A stretch of 48,308 bases of DNA from an uncultured Prevotellaceae bacterium (GCA_900314655.1 OMWC01000026.1:1-48308), one strand, 5' to 3'; shown: positions 31,849 through 40,625, counted from the stretch's first letter. Notes: generated from the sequence alone by a model not told the origin. Numbers and translations: made by a program.

Positions 31849-32670
31849 ATGGGCAGAAAACTATTCTGCGAGATTTCCCCTACTACCTATAAGATTTCCA
31901 TGGAGAAGAATATCCTCCAACGGCATCTGAAGGATTTCTTCAGCAGGGAGCATTTTGCCCGTAAGAAAAGCAACGAGCCTCTTCCCGTCATCATCAAGAA
32001 ACACAATTCGCTGATTCGCAGACGATTAGGCAATGTAGATATGCAATTGCAAGAGAACAAGGCCGTCAACCTCTCCATTGCTGCCCCCTGTGTTAACGGC
32101 ATCATCATCCGTCCTGGAGAGACGTTCTCCTTCTGGCGACTGGTGGGACGCGACACGAAGCGGCGCGGCTTCAAGGAAGGACTGGCCATAGCCCGCGGCT
32201 GTCCCACGAAGCGCAAAGGCGGAGGCATGTGCCAATTCACCAACCTCATCCATTGGATGGTGCTCCATTCAGACCTCACCATCATCGAGCACCATCATCA
32301 CGACGGACTCGACCTCTTCCCTGACTTCAATCGCCAGATACCTTTCGGAACAGGCACCAGCATCGTTTACAACTATCTGGATTACCGAGTGAAAAACAAC
32401 ACCCCACGCACCTATCAGCTCCTCGTATGGGTGGACGGCGAATACCTGCGCGGAGAACTGCGCGCTGATCAAGAACAGCCCAACTCCTATCATATCTACG
32501 CCAAGGACGAATACTTCTCCCGCGAAGACGGTACGGTCTATAGGAACGGAACCGTGGTACGCGATACCATTGACAAACAGACTGGCAACCATACCCAGTC
32601 AGAGGTTATCCGCACCAACCATGCGAAAGTAATGTACGACACTTCTTCACTTACTATCATACAAAAATAG
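31849..32670 (+). CDS. VanW family protein
   Basis: 273 residues. Family landmarks are NLSIAAPCVNGIIIRPGETFSFWRLVGR, KRRGFKEGLAIARG, KGGGMCQFTNLIHW and HHHDGLDLFPDFNRQIPFGTGTSI. VanW was first described in vancomycin-resistance clusters, but its biochemical role is unknown and most members, like this one, are not near van genes. There is no signal peptide. It is 11 bases upstream of the Fic gene and probably cotranscribed. Confidence 0.9.
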   Translation: MGRKLFCEISPTTYKISMEKNILQRHLKDFFSREHFARKKSNEPLPVIIKKHNSLIRRRLGNVDMQLQENKAVNLSIAAPCVNGIIIRPGETFSFWRLVGRDTKRRGFKEGLAIARGCPTKRKGGGMCQFTNLIHWMVLHSDLTIIEHHHHDGLDLFPDFNRQIPFGTGTSIVYNYLDYRVKNNTPRTYQLLVWVDGEYLRGELRADQEQPNSYHIYAKDEYFSREDGTVYRNGTVVRDTIDKQTGNHTQSEVIRTNHAKVMYDTSSLTIIQK

Positions 32671-32681
32671 CACTACAAAAA

Positions 32682-33554
32682 ATGGAAGAAAGAACCGAGA
32701 AATTCAAATTGGAGGACTTTGACGAATATCTCACCCAAAGTCCTGAAATCAAAGAGAAAGCCTACGTATGGGCTGCCGCCCTCGGATTGCAGGCTACCGA
32801 CGGACTGCGCACCTCTTACGAAATGCGCCAGACTGCCCGCCAGCATATCGAGGGGCGTATCACGCTCTGCGATGTATGCCAGCATATCCACGACTATTAC
32901 GAGAGCAATCCACCCGCCTCGCCCGAGAAGGAAAAGGAGCAAGAGGCAGACAAAGTGGCCTGCAACATAGCAGATGTGCTCTTCAACGGACAGCCGGAAT
33001 TCTCCACCGAAGGCTATCTCGGTCTCCATCGCAGGCTTTTCGATGGCGTTTATGACCATGCAGGACAACTACGCACCAACGACATCGTCAAGAAGGAATG
33101 GGTGCTCGAAAAGGACACCGTGTTCTATCTCCATTGGGAAGAACTGCGCATGGCGCTCGACAGCAACTTCCAGTTCGAGCGCAACCGCCATTACAACGAG
33201 CTTCACGGCGAGGAACTCCTCGAATGGATCGCCTTCTTCACGGCCGGCGTATGGCACATCCACCCCTTCAACGAAGGCAACACCCGAACCGTAGCCGTAT
33301 TTGCCATCTTGCTATTGCGCTCCCTTGGCTACGACATCCACACCGATGTGTTTGCCGACCATTCATGGTATTTCCGCAATGCGATGGTGCGCGCCAACTA
33401 CGCCAACCCAGCCCATAACATCAAGGTGCGTCCCGAATTCCTGATCCGCTTCTACCGCAACTGGATGCTTGGCGAACGCTGGGACCTCCGCAACCGCTAT
33501 CTTTCCATCCACCCCACCCTGGCATGGGCCAACCAGTCCAATCTGGCCGAATAG
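32682..33554 (+). CDS. Fic family protein (AMPylator-like)
   Basis: 290 residues. The Fic motif HPFNEGNTR is intact (His194 to Arg202), with the preceding flap region around residues 130-150 and a GHA-like fold of helices after it. Fic enzymes transfer AMP or another phosphate-containing group to a target hydroxyl. I could not find a clear (S/T)xxxE(G/N) inhibitory motif: RQHIEG at 53-58 has Arg where Ser/Thr is required. No small antitoxin ORF is adjacent. It may be held by a partner elsewhere or by a degenerate helix. Confidence 0.9.
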   Translation: MEERTEKFKLEDFDEYLTQSPEIKEKAYVWAAALGLQATDGLRTSYEMRQTARQHIEGRITLCDVCQHIHDYYESNPPASPEKEKEQEADKVACNIADVLFNGQPEFSTEGYLGLHRRLFDGVYDHAGQLRTNDIVKKEWVLEKDTVFYLHWEELRMALDSNFQFERNRHYNELHGEELLEWIAFFTAGVWHIHPFNEGNTRTVAVFAILLLRSLGYDIHTDVFADHSWYFRNAMVRANYANPAHNIKVRPEFLIRFYRNWMLGERWDLRNRYLSIHPTLAWANQSNLAE

Positions 33555-33680
33555 CTGTTACACCCTCTTAAAGCAAAAGTAGGAATCGCCTAAACTGTAA
33601 AAAACGCCTCAAACACTGACACCTTGCAAAACACCATCGGACGCGGTAAAAACTCTAAAGATTTTATCGGCACCATGAAC

Positions 33681-35102
33681 CTACCCCCGACGGGCGGAAA
33701 GCCAAAGACCAAAAAAGGTGAGCAATCCATTCAGCATCAGCAACTCGTAGCCAAACTGGTAACGGGTTGTTGATGCTACTATTTTGTCCAGAACGAAGCA
33801 GATTACGGGTGAAGCCACGGCGATATAGGGCACCCAACGGTCATTGACTCGGCGTTTCGTGAGCAGTCCGTAGGCAAAAAGACCCAAAAGGGGACCATAG
33901 GTATAACTGCAGAGAATGTAGATGGCATCAATGACGCTGGTGCTGTTAACGGCATCTACCATCAGAATCAGCACCGCAAACACCACGGCCATCAGGATAT
34001 GTACACGTTTGCGAAGGCGTTCATCGCCCTGCCGCTCGCGGATATCCACACAATAGCTGGTGGTCATGGCCGTCAGCGCACTGTCGGCACTGGAGAATGA
34101 GGCCGCCACGATGCCAATGGTAAAAAGCACGGGGATGAGTGACGACTGAGATATTTGCGACTCAACAAACATGGGCAGCAGGTCGTCGCCTTTAGTAGGC
34201 AGCGCCATGCCCTGCTGCTGGAAAAGCATCACGAGCAATATGCCCAATGCCATAAACAGCATATTGGCCGGCACGAAGGCAAAGCCGTAGGTACACATAT
34301 CCTTCTGCGCCTCGCGCAAGGTCTTGCACGTCAGGTTCTTCTGCATCATGTCCTGATCCAGTCCGGTCATCACGATCGTGATAAAGATACCACTGAGAAA
34401 CTGCTTCCAGAAATTCTGCTTCGACATCCAGTCGTCCATCACGAACATACGGCTATGCTCATGGTTGGCCACGGCCGTGAAGGCCTCGCCCACCGACAGG
34501 TCGAGCGCTCCTATCACCTTATATATAATAAGGAGGAGAGCCGTAAACATACAGACGGTCTGGAAAGAGTCCGTCCAAACCAATGTCTTGATGCCTCCCC
34601 TGCGGGTATAGAGCCAAATCAGACAGACCATACCCACCACGGTCGCGGCAAAGGGAATACCATAGGGGCCGAAGACAAATCGCTGCAAGATAATACACAC
34701 CACATAAAAACGCACGGCTGCACCCGTCATCTTCGAAAGCAGGAAAAACCAGGAACCGGTCTTATAGGAATGCTGCCCCAGACGCCCCTGCAGATAGCTG
34801 TAGATGGTGGTCAGATTCAGGCGGTAATAGACGGGCAGCAACAGGAAAGCCACCAGGAAGTATCCCACGATGAAACCCAGACAGGTCTGCACATAGGTCA
34901 TATCGGTTTTCATCACCATGCCCGGCACGGAAACGAAGGTGATGCCCGAGATGGAGGCTCCCACCATCCCGAAAGCCACCATATACCAAGGGGAGCGACG
35001 GTTTCCACGATAGAAAGTTTCGTTGGTTGCCCGGCGCGCCGTCCATCTGCTGAATGCAAGCAAACAGAAGAAATATGCAAAAAAAGTAATTAATATCAAC
35101 AT
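33681..35102 (-). CDS. Sodium:solute symporter (SLC5/SSS family)
   Basis: 473 residues with about 12-13 membrane helices. The signature regions are GMVGASISGITFVSVPGMV (TM1-TM2), WTDSFQTVCMFTALLLIIYKV and IVAASFSSADSALTAMTTSYCVDI, which includes the Ser pair of the Na2 site. The substrate is unknown. Transcription begins from TAATTTTG on the minus strand at 35111-35118, only a few bases before the ATG, so the mRNA may be nearly leaderless. Divergent from trpB2. Confidence 0.92.
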   Translation of the reverse strand: MLILITFFAYFFCLLAFSRWTARRATNETFYRGNRRSPWYMVAFGMVGASISGITFVSVPGMVMKTDMTYVQTCLGFIVGYFLVAFLLLPVYYRLNLTTIYSYLQGRLGQHSYKTGSWFFLLSKMTGAAVRFYVVCIILQRFVFGPYGIPFAATVVGMVCLIWLYTRRGGIKTLVWTDSFQTVCMFTALLLIIYKVIGALDLSVGEAFTAVANHEHSRMFVMDDWMSKQNFWKQFLSGIFITIVMTGLDQDMMQKNLTCKTLREAQKDMCTYGFAFVPANMLFMALGILLVMLFQQQGMALPTKGDDLLPMFVESQISQSSLIPVLFTIGIVAASFSSADSALTAMTTSYCVDIRERQGDERLRKRVHILMAVVFAVLILMVDAVNSTSVIDAIYILCSYTYGPLLGLFAYGLLTKRRVNDRWVPYIAVASPVICFVLDKIVASTTRYQFGYELLMLNGLLTFFGLWLSARRG

Positions 35103-35110
35103 ACGGCCGA

Positions 35111-35158
35111 CAAAATTACAAAAAAATGCGGATATATGAAATTATTTTGCTACATTTG
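35111..35158. promoter_or_regulatory. Divergent -7 elements of the symporter and trpB2
   Basis: Leftward TAATTTTG (35111-35118) and rightward TACATTTG (35151-35158). Neither has a clear -33 TTTG at the right distance. Confidence 0.45.
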
Positions 35159-35192
35159 CACACGGAGATTCATATATCCAAAAAATACAACC

Positions 35193-36551
35193 ATGAAACA
35201 AAAGAAATTCATTCTCCAAGAAAGTGAACTGCCCACGCAGTGGTACAACATCCAGGCCGATATGGTGAACAAGCCATTACCGCCGCTGAATCCCGGCACG
35301 CATGAGCCGCTCAAACCCGAGGATCTCTTCCCCATATTCAACGAAGAATGCTCACGTCAGGAACTTGATCAGGAACATGCATGGATAGACATTCCTGAGG
35401 AGGTGCAGGAGAAGTACCGCTTCTACCGCTCCACCCCATTGGTACGTGCCTACGAACTGGAAAAAGCACTCGACACTCCGGCACATATCTATTTCAAGAA
35501 CGAGAGTACCAACCCGCTGGGCTCCCATAAAGTGAATTCTGCCATCCCACAGTGCTACTACTGTAAGAAGCAGGGCGTCACGAACGTGACTACCGAGACC
35601 GGTGCAGGCCAGTGGGGCGCTGCCCTTGCCTATGCAGCTAAGATATACGGGCTGGAGGCTGCTGTCTATCAGGTGAAGCTCACCATGCAGCAGAAGCCTT
35701 ACCGCTCCAGCATCATGCGCACGTTCGGAGCTTCGGTGGAAGGTTCACCTTCGATGTCCACCCGTGCAGGTAAGGACATCCTGACCATGGATCCCACGCA
35801 TAGCGGTTCTCTGGGAACGGCCATATCTGAGGCTATCGAACTGGCCATGACCACCCCGAACTGTAAATATACTTTGGGCTCTGTGCTCAACCACGTATCA
35901 CTCCATCAGTCTATTATCGGCCTGGAAGCCGAGAAGCAGATGGAGATGGCCGGCGAATATCCCGATATGGTGATTGCCTGCTTCGGTGGCGGCAGTAACT
36001 TTGGCGGTGTGGCCTTCCCCTTCATGCGCCACAACATCCTCGACGGCAAGAAGACGCAGTTCATTGCTGCCGAGCCTAACAGCTGTCCGAAACTGACTCG
36101 TGGTGAATTCAAATACGACTTCGGCGATTCTTCAGGCTATACGCCCCTGCTGCCGATGTACACGCTGGGCCATTCGTTCAAACCCGCCAACATCCATGCC
36201 GGCGGACTCCGCTACCACGGTGCTGGCGTCATCGTAAGCCAACTGCTGAAAGACGGCCTGATGTCGGCAGTGGATATTCCACAGCTGGAAACCTTCGAGG
36301 CTGGTATCCTCTTCGCACGTACTGAAGGTATCATTCCAGCTCCTGAGAGCACACACGCCATCGCCGCCACTATCCGCGAGGCCAAGAAGTGCAAGGAGAC
36401 AGGCGAAAAGAAAGTCATCCTCTTCAACCTCTCCGGTCATGGCCTTATCGACATGCCAAGCTACGATCAGTTCATCAATGGTGATCTGCGCAACTATACC
36501 GTTACAGACGAGGAGATCAGCAACTACCTGAAAGACGTTCCCCAGATTTAA
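35193..36551 (+). CDS. trpB: Tryptophan synthase beta chain, TrpB2 type
   Basis: 452 residues, the longer TrpB2 form. The PLP lysine is Lys113 in NPLGSHKVNSA; GAGQWG, the glycine-rich FGGGSNFGG phosphate loop and the C-terminal NLSGHG motif are present. It condenses indole with serine. No trpA is adjacent; TrpB2 enzymes often work without the alpha subunit, for example in indole salvage. The ATG at 35193 follows the promoter; upstream in-frame codons overlap the -7 element. Confidence 0.93.
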   Translation: MKQKKFILQESELPTQWYNIQADMVNKPLPPLNPGTHEPLKPEDLFPIFNEECSRQELDQEHAWIDIPEEVQEKYRFYRSTPLVRAYELEKALDTPAHIYFKNESTNPLGSHKVNSAIPQCYYCKKQGVTNVTTETGAGQWGAALAYAAKIYGLEAAVYQVKLTMQQKPYRSSIMRTFGASVEGSPSMSTRAGKDILTMDPTHSGSLGTAISEAIELAMTTPNCKYTLGSVLNHVSLHQSIIGLEAEKQMEMAGEYPDMVIACFGGGSNFGGVAFPFMRHNILDGKKTQFIAAEPNSCPKLTRGEFKYDFGDSSGYTPLLPMYTLGHSFKPANIHAGGLRYHGAGVIVSQLLKDGLMSAVDIPQLETFEAGILFARTEGIIPAPESTHAIAATIREAKKCKETGEKKVILFNLSGHGLIDMPSYDQFINGDLRNYTVTDEEISNYLKDVPQI

Positions 36552-36576
36552 AATCTGACAGGCAACCAATAAGCAT

Positions 36577-36609
36577 GAAAAAGCGCGAGATTCACATCTC
36601 GCGCTTTTC
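36577..36609. terminator. Bidirectional terminator after trpB2
   Basis: AAAAGCGCGAGAT and ATCTCGCGCTTTT form a perfect 13-bp stem with a 4-base loop, symmetric for both strands. Confidence 0.92.
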
Positions 36610-36926
36610 TACTTGAGTCAATCTTAGTCAATCACCTATCTGTTATATATATTACAATAGTGGTTTAAGGTTTTAACATTAGCAAGGATGTTAATATTTA
36701 ATCGTATAATTAAGCTCACACTTTGAGTAATTCAGTATTAATGTGACTGCTTGAGAATGGACATGCCATCTCGTTTATTTTTCTGTTGCAAAGTTACAAC
36801 AAAAAAAACTATCCGTGGGTATAAAATGTTTTTCGTGATTGTATAAAATGTTAACAAAAGCTCCGTTTTCTTTACGAAAGGTGGGCAATTTGTTAACTTG
36901 TGCGCGCAAACAACAAAAAGAGCGGT
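36610..36926 (-). other. Gene-poor spacer with a possible leftward small transcript
   Basis: No conventional gene is seen in this 317-base stretch. On the minus strand a -7 match TAACTTTG (36789-36796) precedes a 17-codon frame at 36716-36769 (MACPFSSSHINTELLKV) by about 12 bases, and the transcript could end at the bidirectional terminator at 36577-36609. Two direct TATAAAATGTT copies (36820 and 36842, 22 bp apart) lie just upstream. There is no -33 TTTG, so this is tentative. Confidence 0.3.
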
Positions 36927-39900
36927 TTATTCATTCATTTTTCGTAATATTCCAACGGCATCCTTGACCGTAGGAATTTGCTTCACCACAAGGCTCCGTT
37001 TCCCTTTGATTTCCCTCAGATTGCAACGGCGGGTATTCGCACCTACATAGTTGAGTACACTATCGAAAGCCTTGCTCTGATAATAAGCACTCATCGGATT
37101 GCTCACGAAGTACATCATCATCTGGCCCTGCTTCAGCGTAATCTTCTCACAACCCAACTGACGGCCCAGGCGTCGGAGCGGAACAATCTGCAACAGTTCC
37201 TCTCCCTCCCGAGGAATCTCTCCGAAACGGTCAAGCAGCCGCTGGCGGTATCTCTCCAGATCGGCATCGTTCTTGATGTTCTCCAGCTCACGGTAAAGGA
37301 GCATGCGCTCACTGGATGAAGGCACATACTGGTCGGGCATATACATTTCGAGATCGCTCTCTATCGTACAGTCATCCACGAAGTCTTCGCCTGAAATCTT
37401 CTCTCCGTCCTTGATTTCCGCCTCATAGAGATCGTTGAACTCATCGTTTTTCAGTTCCGTGACGGCTTGTGAGAGAATCTTCTGATAAGTCTCATAGCCC
37501 AGATCCTCCATGAATCCACTCTGCTCAGCTCCCAGCAGATTACCGGCTCCACGGATATCCAAATCCTGCATACTGAGGTTAAAGCCGCTGCCCAGACCTG
37601 AGAAAGTCTCCAAGGCCTCTAAGCGGCGACGCGCCTCTGGCGTAAGGTTGGCAAGCGGCGGAGCCAGCAAATAGCAGAAGGCTTTCTTATTGGAGCGCCC
37701 CACGCGGCCTCGCATCTGGTGTAGGTCGGAAAGTCCGTAGCGATGGGCATCGTTGATGATGATGGTATTGGCATTCGATACGTCGATGCCGTTCTCAACG
37801 ATGGTCGTTGACAGCAACACGTCAAAATCATGGTTCATGAATCCCATCACGATTTTCTCCAGTTCCTCGGGTTTCATTTGTCCATGTCCTATGGCCACGC
37901 GGGCATCGGGCACGCGCTTCTGGATAAGCAGCTGAAGTTCTGGAAGATTGGAGATTCGGTCGTTGACGAAGAACACCTGTCCGTTGCGCGACAGTTCGAA
38001 ATTAATGGCTTCGGCTATCACGTCGCCGCTGAACGTATGCACCTCGGTATTGATGGGATAGCGGTTGGGGGGCGGTGTCTGGATGATGCTCATGTCGCGC
38101 GCACCCATTAGCGAGAACTGAAGCGTGCGCGGAATGGGTGTGGCACTCATCGTAAGCGTATCCACATTGGTCTTCATCTTGCGCAACTTCTCTTTGACAG
38201 ACACGCCGAACTTCTGCTCCTCATCGATGATGAGCAGCCCCAAGTCTTTCCACTTCACGGCCTTGCCGATCAGTTTGTGCGTTCCTATTATAATATCTAC
38301 CTTTCCGGCCTCCAGGTCGGCCAGTATCTCCTTCGTCTTTTTCGCACTTCGGGCCCTTGAGAGGTACTCCACCCGCACCGGAAGGTCTTTCAGGCGCGAG
38401 GTGAATGTCTGGTAATGTTGGTAGGCCAGCACCGTGGTAGGCACCAACACCGCCACCTGCTTGGAATCGCAAGCCGCCTTGAAGGCTGCGCGCACGGCCA
38501 CCTCCGTCTTACCGAATCCCACATCTCCACAGACCAGACGGTCCATCGGACGGGCGCGCTCCATGTCGGCCTTCACGTCGTTGGTGGCCTTCAGCTGGTC
38601 AGGTGTATCTTCGTAAAGGAACGAAGCCTCCAACTCGTGTTGCATAAAGGTGTCAGCGCTGAAGGCAAAGCCTTTCTCCTTGCGGCGGGCAGCATAGAGT
38701 TTGATCAGGTCGCGGGCAATATCCTTAATCTTGGTCTTTGTCCGTTCCTTCATCCGTTCCCAGGCTCCTGTTCCCAAGGTGGAGAGCCTTGGCTGCGTCT
38801 CGCTGTCTTTCCGTTTGTATTTAGAAATCTTGTAGAGCGAATGGATGCTCACATCCACCTTGTCGTTATTGGCATAGATGATGCGGATTACCTCTTGATA
38901 TTGCTGGGTGTCGGATGATGGGTGTTGGGTGTTGGTGGATACAATGGGGACTCTCACCAATCCGGCGAACCTTCCGATTCCCAAATCTACGTGCACGATA
39001 TAGTCGCCGGGCTCCATCTCCTGCAGTTCCTTCATCGTGAGCGCCATCTTGCCGTTGCGGGCTGCATCCGAACGGAGGTTATACTTATGATAACGGTCGA
39101 ATATCTGATGGTCGGTGAAGAAGCAGAGCTTCAGCGCATCGTTGGCGAACCCTTCGTGGAGCGTATGGTCAACGGGGGTGAAGGTGATGGGGGTTGGGTG
39201 ATGGGTGATGGGTGTTGGGTGATGGGTGTTGGCGGTTTGAGGTTGGGGCGCAAGAGATTCAAAGATGTCCTTCAGACGCTCCTGCTGCTTCCGGCTATCA
39301 GCCAGGATATATAGTTTGTAGCCTTTTAGCAAGTAGTCCTGCAGGGCCGGGATGAGCAACTCGAAGTTCTTGTGGAAAAGCGGCTGTGGAGTGATTTCGC
39401 AATGCACGGTGGCCTGGGCCTTTCCGTCCATCCTCGTGCCGAAACACACTTTGCGGAAGTTCTGCATGTCTGCCTCTAAGCGTGAAGCCGTCAGCAGTTT
39501 CCGTTCGGCTTTCATCTCCTCCAGAATCTGCTTCTGCTCCATCTCCGTCGCCCCTTCGAGCCGTTCGGTCAGAGCCTGCTGGGAGAAACCTTCGCGATAG
39601 ATGCGGTCCACACTATCCGTCACAAAACGGAAATCCTTGGCTGCCAGGATCGTATGTGCAGGCAAGAAGTTCATAAACGACACCTGTTCCGATGCCAACG
39701 TAGCTAGTTCGGGTACGATCTCCACCGTTTCGCGACGCTCCCGTGAGAGCTGGCTCTCCACTTCAAACGTGCGTATGGAGTCAATTTCATCCCCGAAGAA
39801 GTCGAGTCGAAAAGGATATTCGTGGCTGTATGAATAGATGTCCAGAATACTGCCGCGAAGAGCAAACTGCCCCGGCTCATAGACATAATCCACCTCATGG

Positions 39901-40499
39901 AAACCGAAATCGCGTAGCGTCTGCTCCAGTTCGGTCACATTCTTCGTCTCTCCCGTCCGCAACTGCATAGACCGTTCATCAAGCTTTCGCTTCGAGACCA
40001 CCAATTCCGAAAGGGCATCCGGATAAGTCACGATGTAAAGAGAAGCCCCCTCCGACTCCCCCAAAGGGGGAGAGGTCTGATCATTCAACGAATTAAGCCG
40101 TGCCAGCACTTCCGTGCGCAGAATCTCGTTAGCCGCATCGCGCTGCCCGTATTTCACCTGCCGCCGATAACTTGACGGGAAGAACAGCACCGTTGGTCCT
40201 TCCCCCTTGCCGCCGTAGGCTTCCCCCTCTCCCTTCGGGGAGGGGGATAGGGGGTGGGGCTTTGTCTCCAACATCTGCTCCAAATCCTGATAGAAATAGC
40301 CAGCCTCGTCTGCATCGGGCAGGATAAAGAGAATGGTCTGCGGAGTGCGGCGTGTCACCGAGGCAAAGAGCACTGCTGCGGCAGAGGCCGTAAGCCCCTC
40401 CACGAAAATGCTTCTCATCGAAACATTCCCGAGTGCTTTTGCCAGTGCAGCCGACTGTGGCGAACGGGCATAAAGGTCTATCAGTTCTTCAATTTTCAA
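36927..40499 (-). CDS. mfd: Transcription-repair coupling factor Mfd
   Basis: 1190 residues. Order: UvrB-like N-terminal module, RNA-polymerase-interacting CarD-like domain (LQEMEPGDYIVHVDLGIGRFAGL), RecG-type translocase with Walker A GDVGFGKTEV (Lys664) and DEEQ (Asp759), MSATPIPRTLQ, GRVGRSNKKAFCYLL, and the TRCF C-terminal domain. It displaces stalled RNA polymerase and recruits UvrA. Homologues are about 1100-1130 residues; the excess is accounted for by in-frame low-complexity inserts (HPLSPSPKGEGEAYGGKGEG, TSPPLGESEGA, THHPTPITHHPTPIT and NTQHPSSDTQQ). I chose TTG at 40499 (LKIEELIDLY), which matches the family N terminus; codons further upstream run into the promoter. Confidence 0.93.
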   Translation of the reverse strand: MKIEELIDLYARSPQSAALAKALGNVSMRSIFVEGLTASAAAVLFASVTRRTPQTILFILPDADEAGYFYQDLEQMLETKPHPLSPSPKGEGEAYGGKGEGPTVLFFPSSYRRQVKYGQRDAANEILRTEVLARLNSLNDQTSPPLGESEGASLYIVTYPDALSELVVSKRKLDERSMQLRTGETKNVTELEQTLRDFGFHEVDYVYEPGQFALRGSILDIYSYSHEYPFRLDFFGDEIDSIRTFEVESQLSRERRETVEIVPELATLASEQVSFMNFLPAHTILAAKDFRFVTDSVDRIYREGFSQQALTERLEGATEMEQKQILEEMKAERKLLTASRLEADMQNFRKVCFGTRMDGKAQATVHCEITPQPLFHKNFELLIPALQDYLLKGYKLYILADSRKQQERLKDIFESLAPQPQTANTHHPTPITHHPTPITFTPVDHTLHEGFANDALKLCFFTDHQIFDRYHKYNLRSDAARNGKMALTMKELQEMEPGDYIVHVDLGIGRFAGLVRVPIVSTNTQHPSSDTQQYQEVIRIIYANNDKVDVSIHSLYKISKYKRKDSETQPRLSTLGTGAWERMKERTKTKIKDIARDLIKLYAARRKEKGFAFSADTFMQHELEASFLYEDTPDQLKATNDVKADMERARPMDRLVCGDVGFGKTEVAVRAAFKAACDSKQVAVLVPTTVLAYQHYQTFTSRLKDLPVRVEYLSRARSAKKTKEILADLEAGKVDIIIGTHKLIGKAVKWKDLGLLIIDEEQKFGVSVKEKLRKMKTNVDTLTMSATPIPRTLQFSLMGARDMSIIQTPPPNRYPINTEVHTFSGDVIAEAINFELSRNGQVFFVNDRISNLPELQLLIQKRVPDARVAIGHGQMKPEELEKIVMGFMNHDFDVLLSTTIVENGIDVSNANTIIINDAHRYGLSDLHQMRGRVGRSNKKAFCYLLAPPLANLTPEARRRLEALETFSGLGSGFNLSMQDLDIRGAGNLLGAEQSGFMEDLGYETYQKILSQAVTELKNDEFNDLYEAEIKDGEKISGEDFVDDCTIESDLEMYMPDQYVPSSSERMLLYRELENIKNDADLERYRQRLLDRFGEIPREGEELLQIVPLRRLGRQLGCEKITLKQGQMMMYFVSNPMSAYYQSKAFDSVLNYVGANTRRCNLREIKGKRSLVVKQIPTVKDAVGILRKMNE
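38905..38940. repeat. GGGTGTTGGGTG-type insert in mfd
   Basis: GGGTGTCGGATGATGGGTG-like text encodes the NTQHPSSDTQQ stretch of Mfd, a divergent copy of the low-complexity repeat at 39188-39233. Confidence 0.5.
39188..39233. repeat. GGGTGATGGGTGTT tandem insert in mfd
   Basis: A tandem run of GGGTGATG and GGGTGTTG units, in frame, encodes THHPTPITHHPTPIT between the UvrB-like part and the RNA-polymerase-binding part. The complementary pattern is at 19937-19985. Confidence 0.65.
40043..40080. repeat. GC-rich palindrome insert in mfd (TSPPLGESEGA)
   Basis: CTCCCCCAAAGGGGGAG forms a hairpin within the coding sequence and keeps the frame. It is similar to the intergenic palindrome at 9763-9795. 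Confidence 0.65.
40205..40260. repeat. GC-rich palindrome insert in mfd (HPLSPSPKGEGEA)
   Basis: CCCCCTCTCCCTTCGGGGAG continues as AGGGGG, a hairpin followed by GGGGTGGGGC. It encodes the reversed-strand peptide HPLSPSPKGEG, a text seen widely in Bacteroidetes proteins as a repeat-derived insert. Confidence 0.7.
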
Positions 40500-40508
40500 A
40501 ACAGACCA

Positions 40509-40540
40509 CAAAGATACGCATAAGCAAGCAAAAATGCAAA
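40509..40540 (-). promoter_or_regulatory. Proximal mfd promoter inside a 36-bp repeat
   Basis: Minus strand TTTG (40537-40540), 20 bases, TATCTTTG (40509-40516). The start would be near 40502, three bases before the TTG codon, implying a nearly leaderless mRNA. Confidence 0.7.
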
Positions 40541-40593
40541 TAAAACTCGTTTTAATTTGCTTTTGTCGAGCGAAAGTATCTTCGGCCGAAGGC

Positions 40594-40625
40594 CAAAGAT
40601 ACGCATAAGCGAGCAAAACTGCAAA
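40594..40625 (-). promoter_or_regulatory. Distal mfd promoter, second copy of the repeat
   Basis: Minus strand TTTG (40622-40625), 20 bases, TATCTTTG (40594-40601). The whole unit is a near-copy of 40509-40540, lying 85 bp further upstream. A CTTCGGCCGAAG palindrome lies between the two copies. Confidence 0.7.

Noticed and set aside
31849..32670. Vancomycin-resistance gene cluster
   Set aside because: Only a VanW-family protein is present; no vanH/A/X or vanR/S genes accompany it, and VanW homologues are widespread without resistance.
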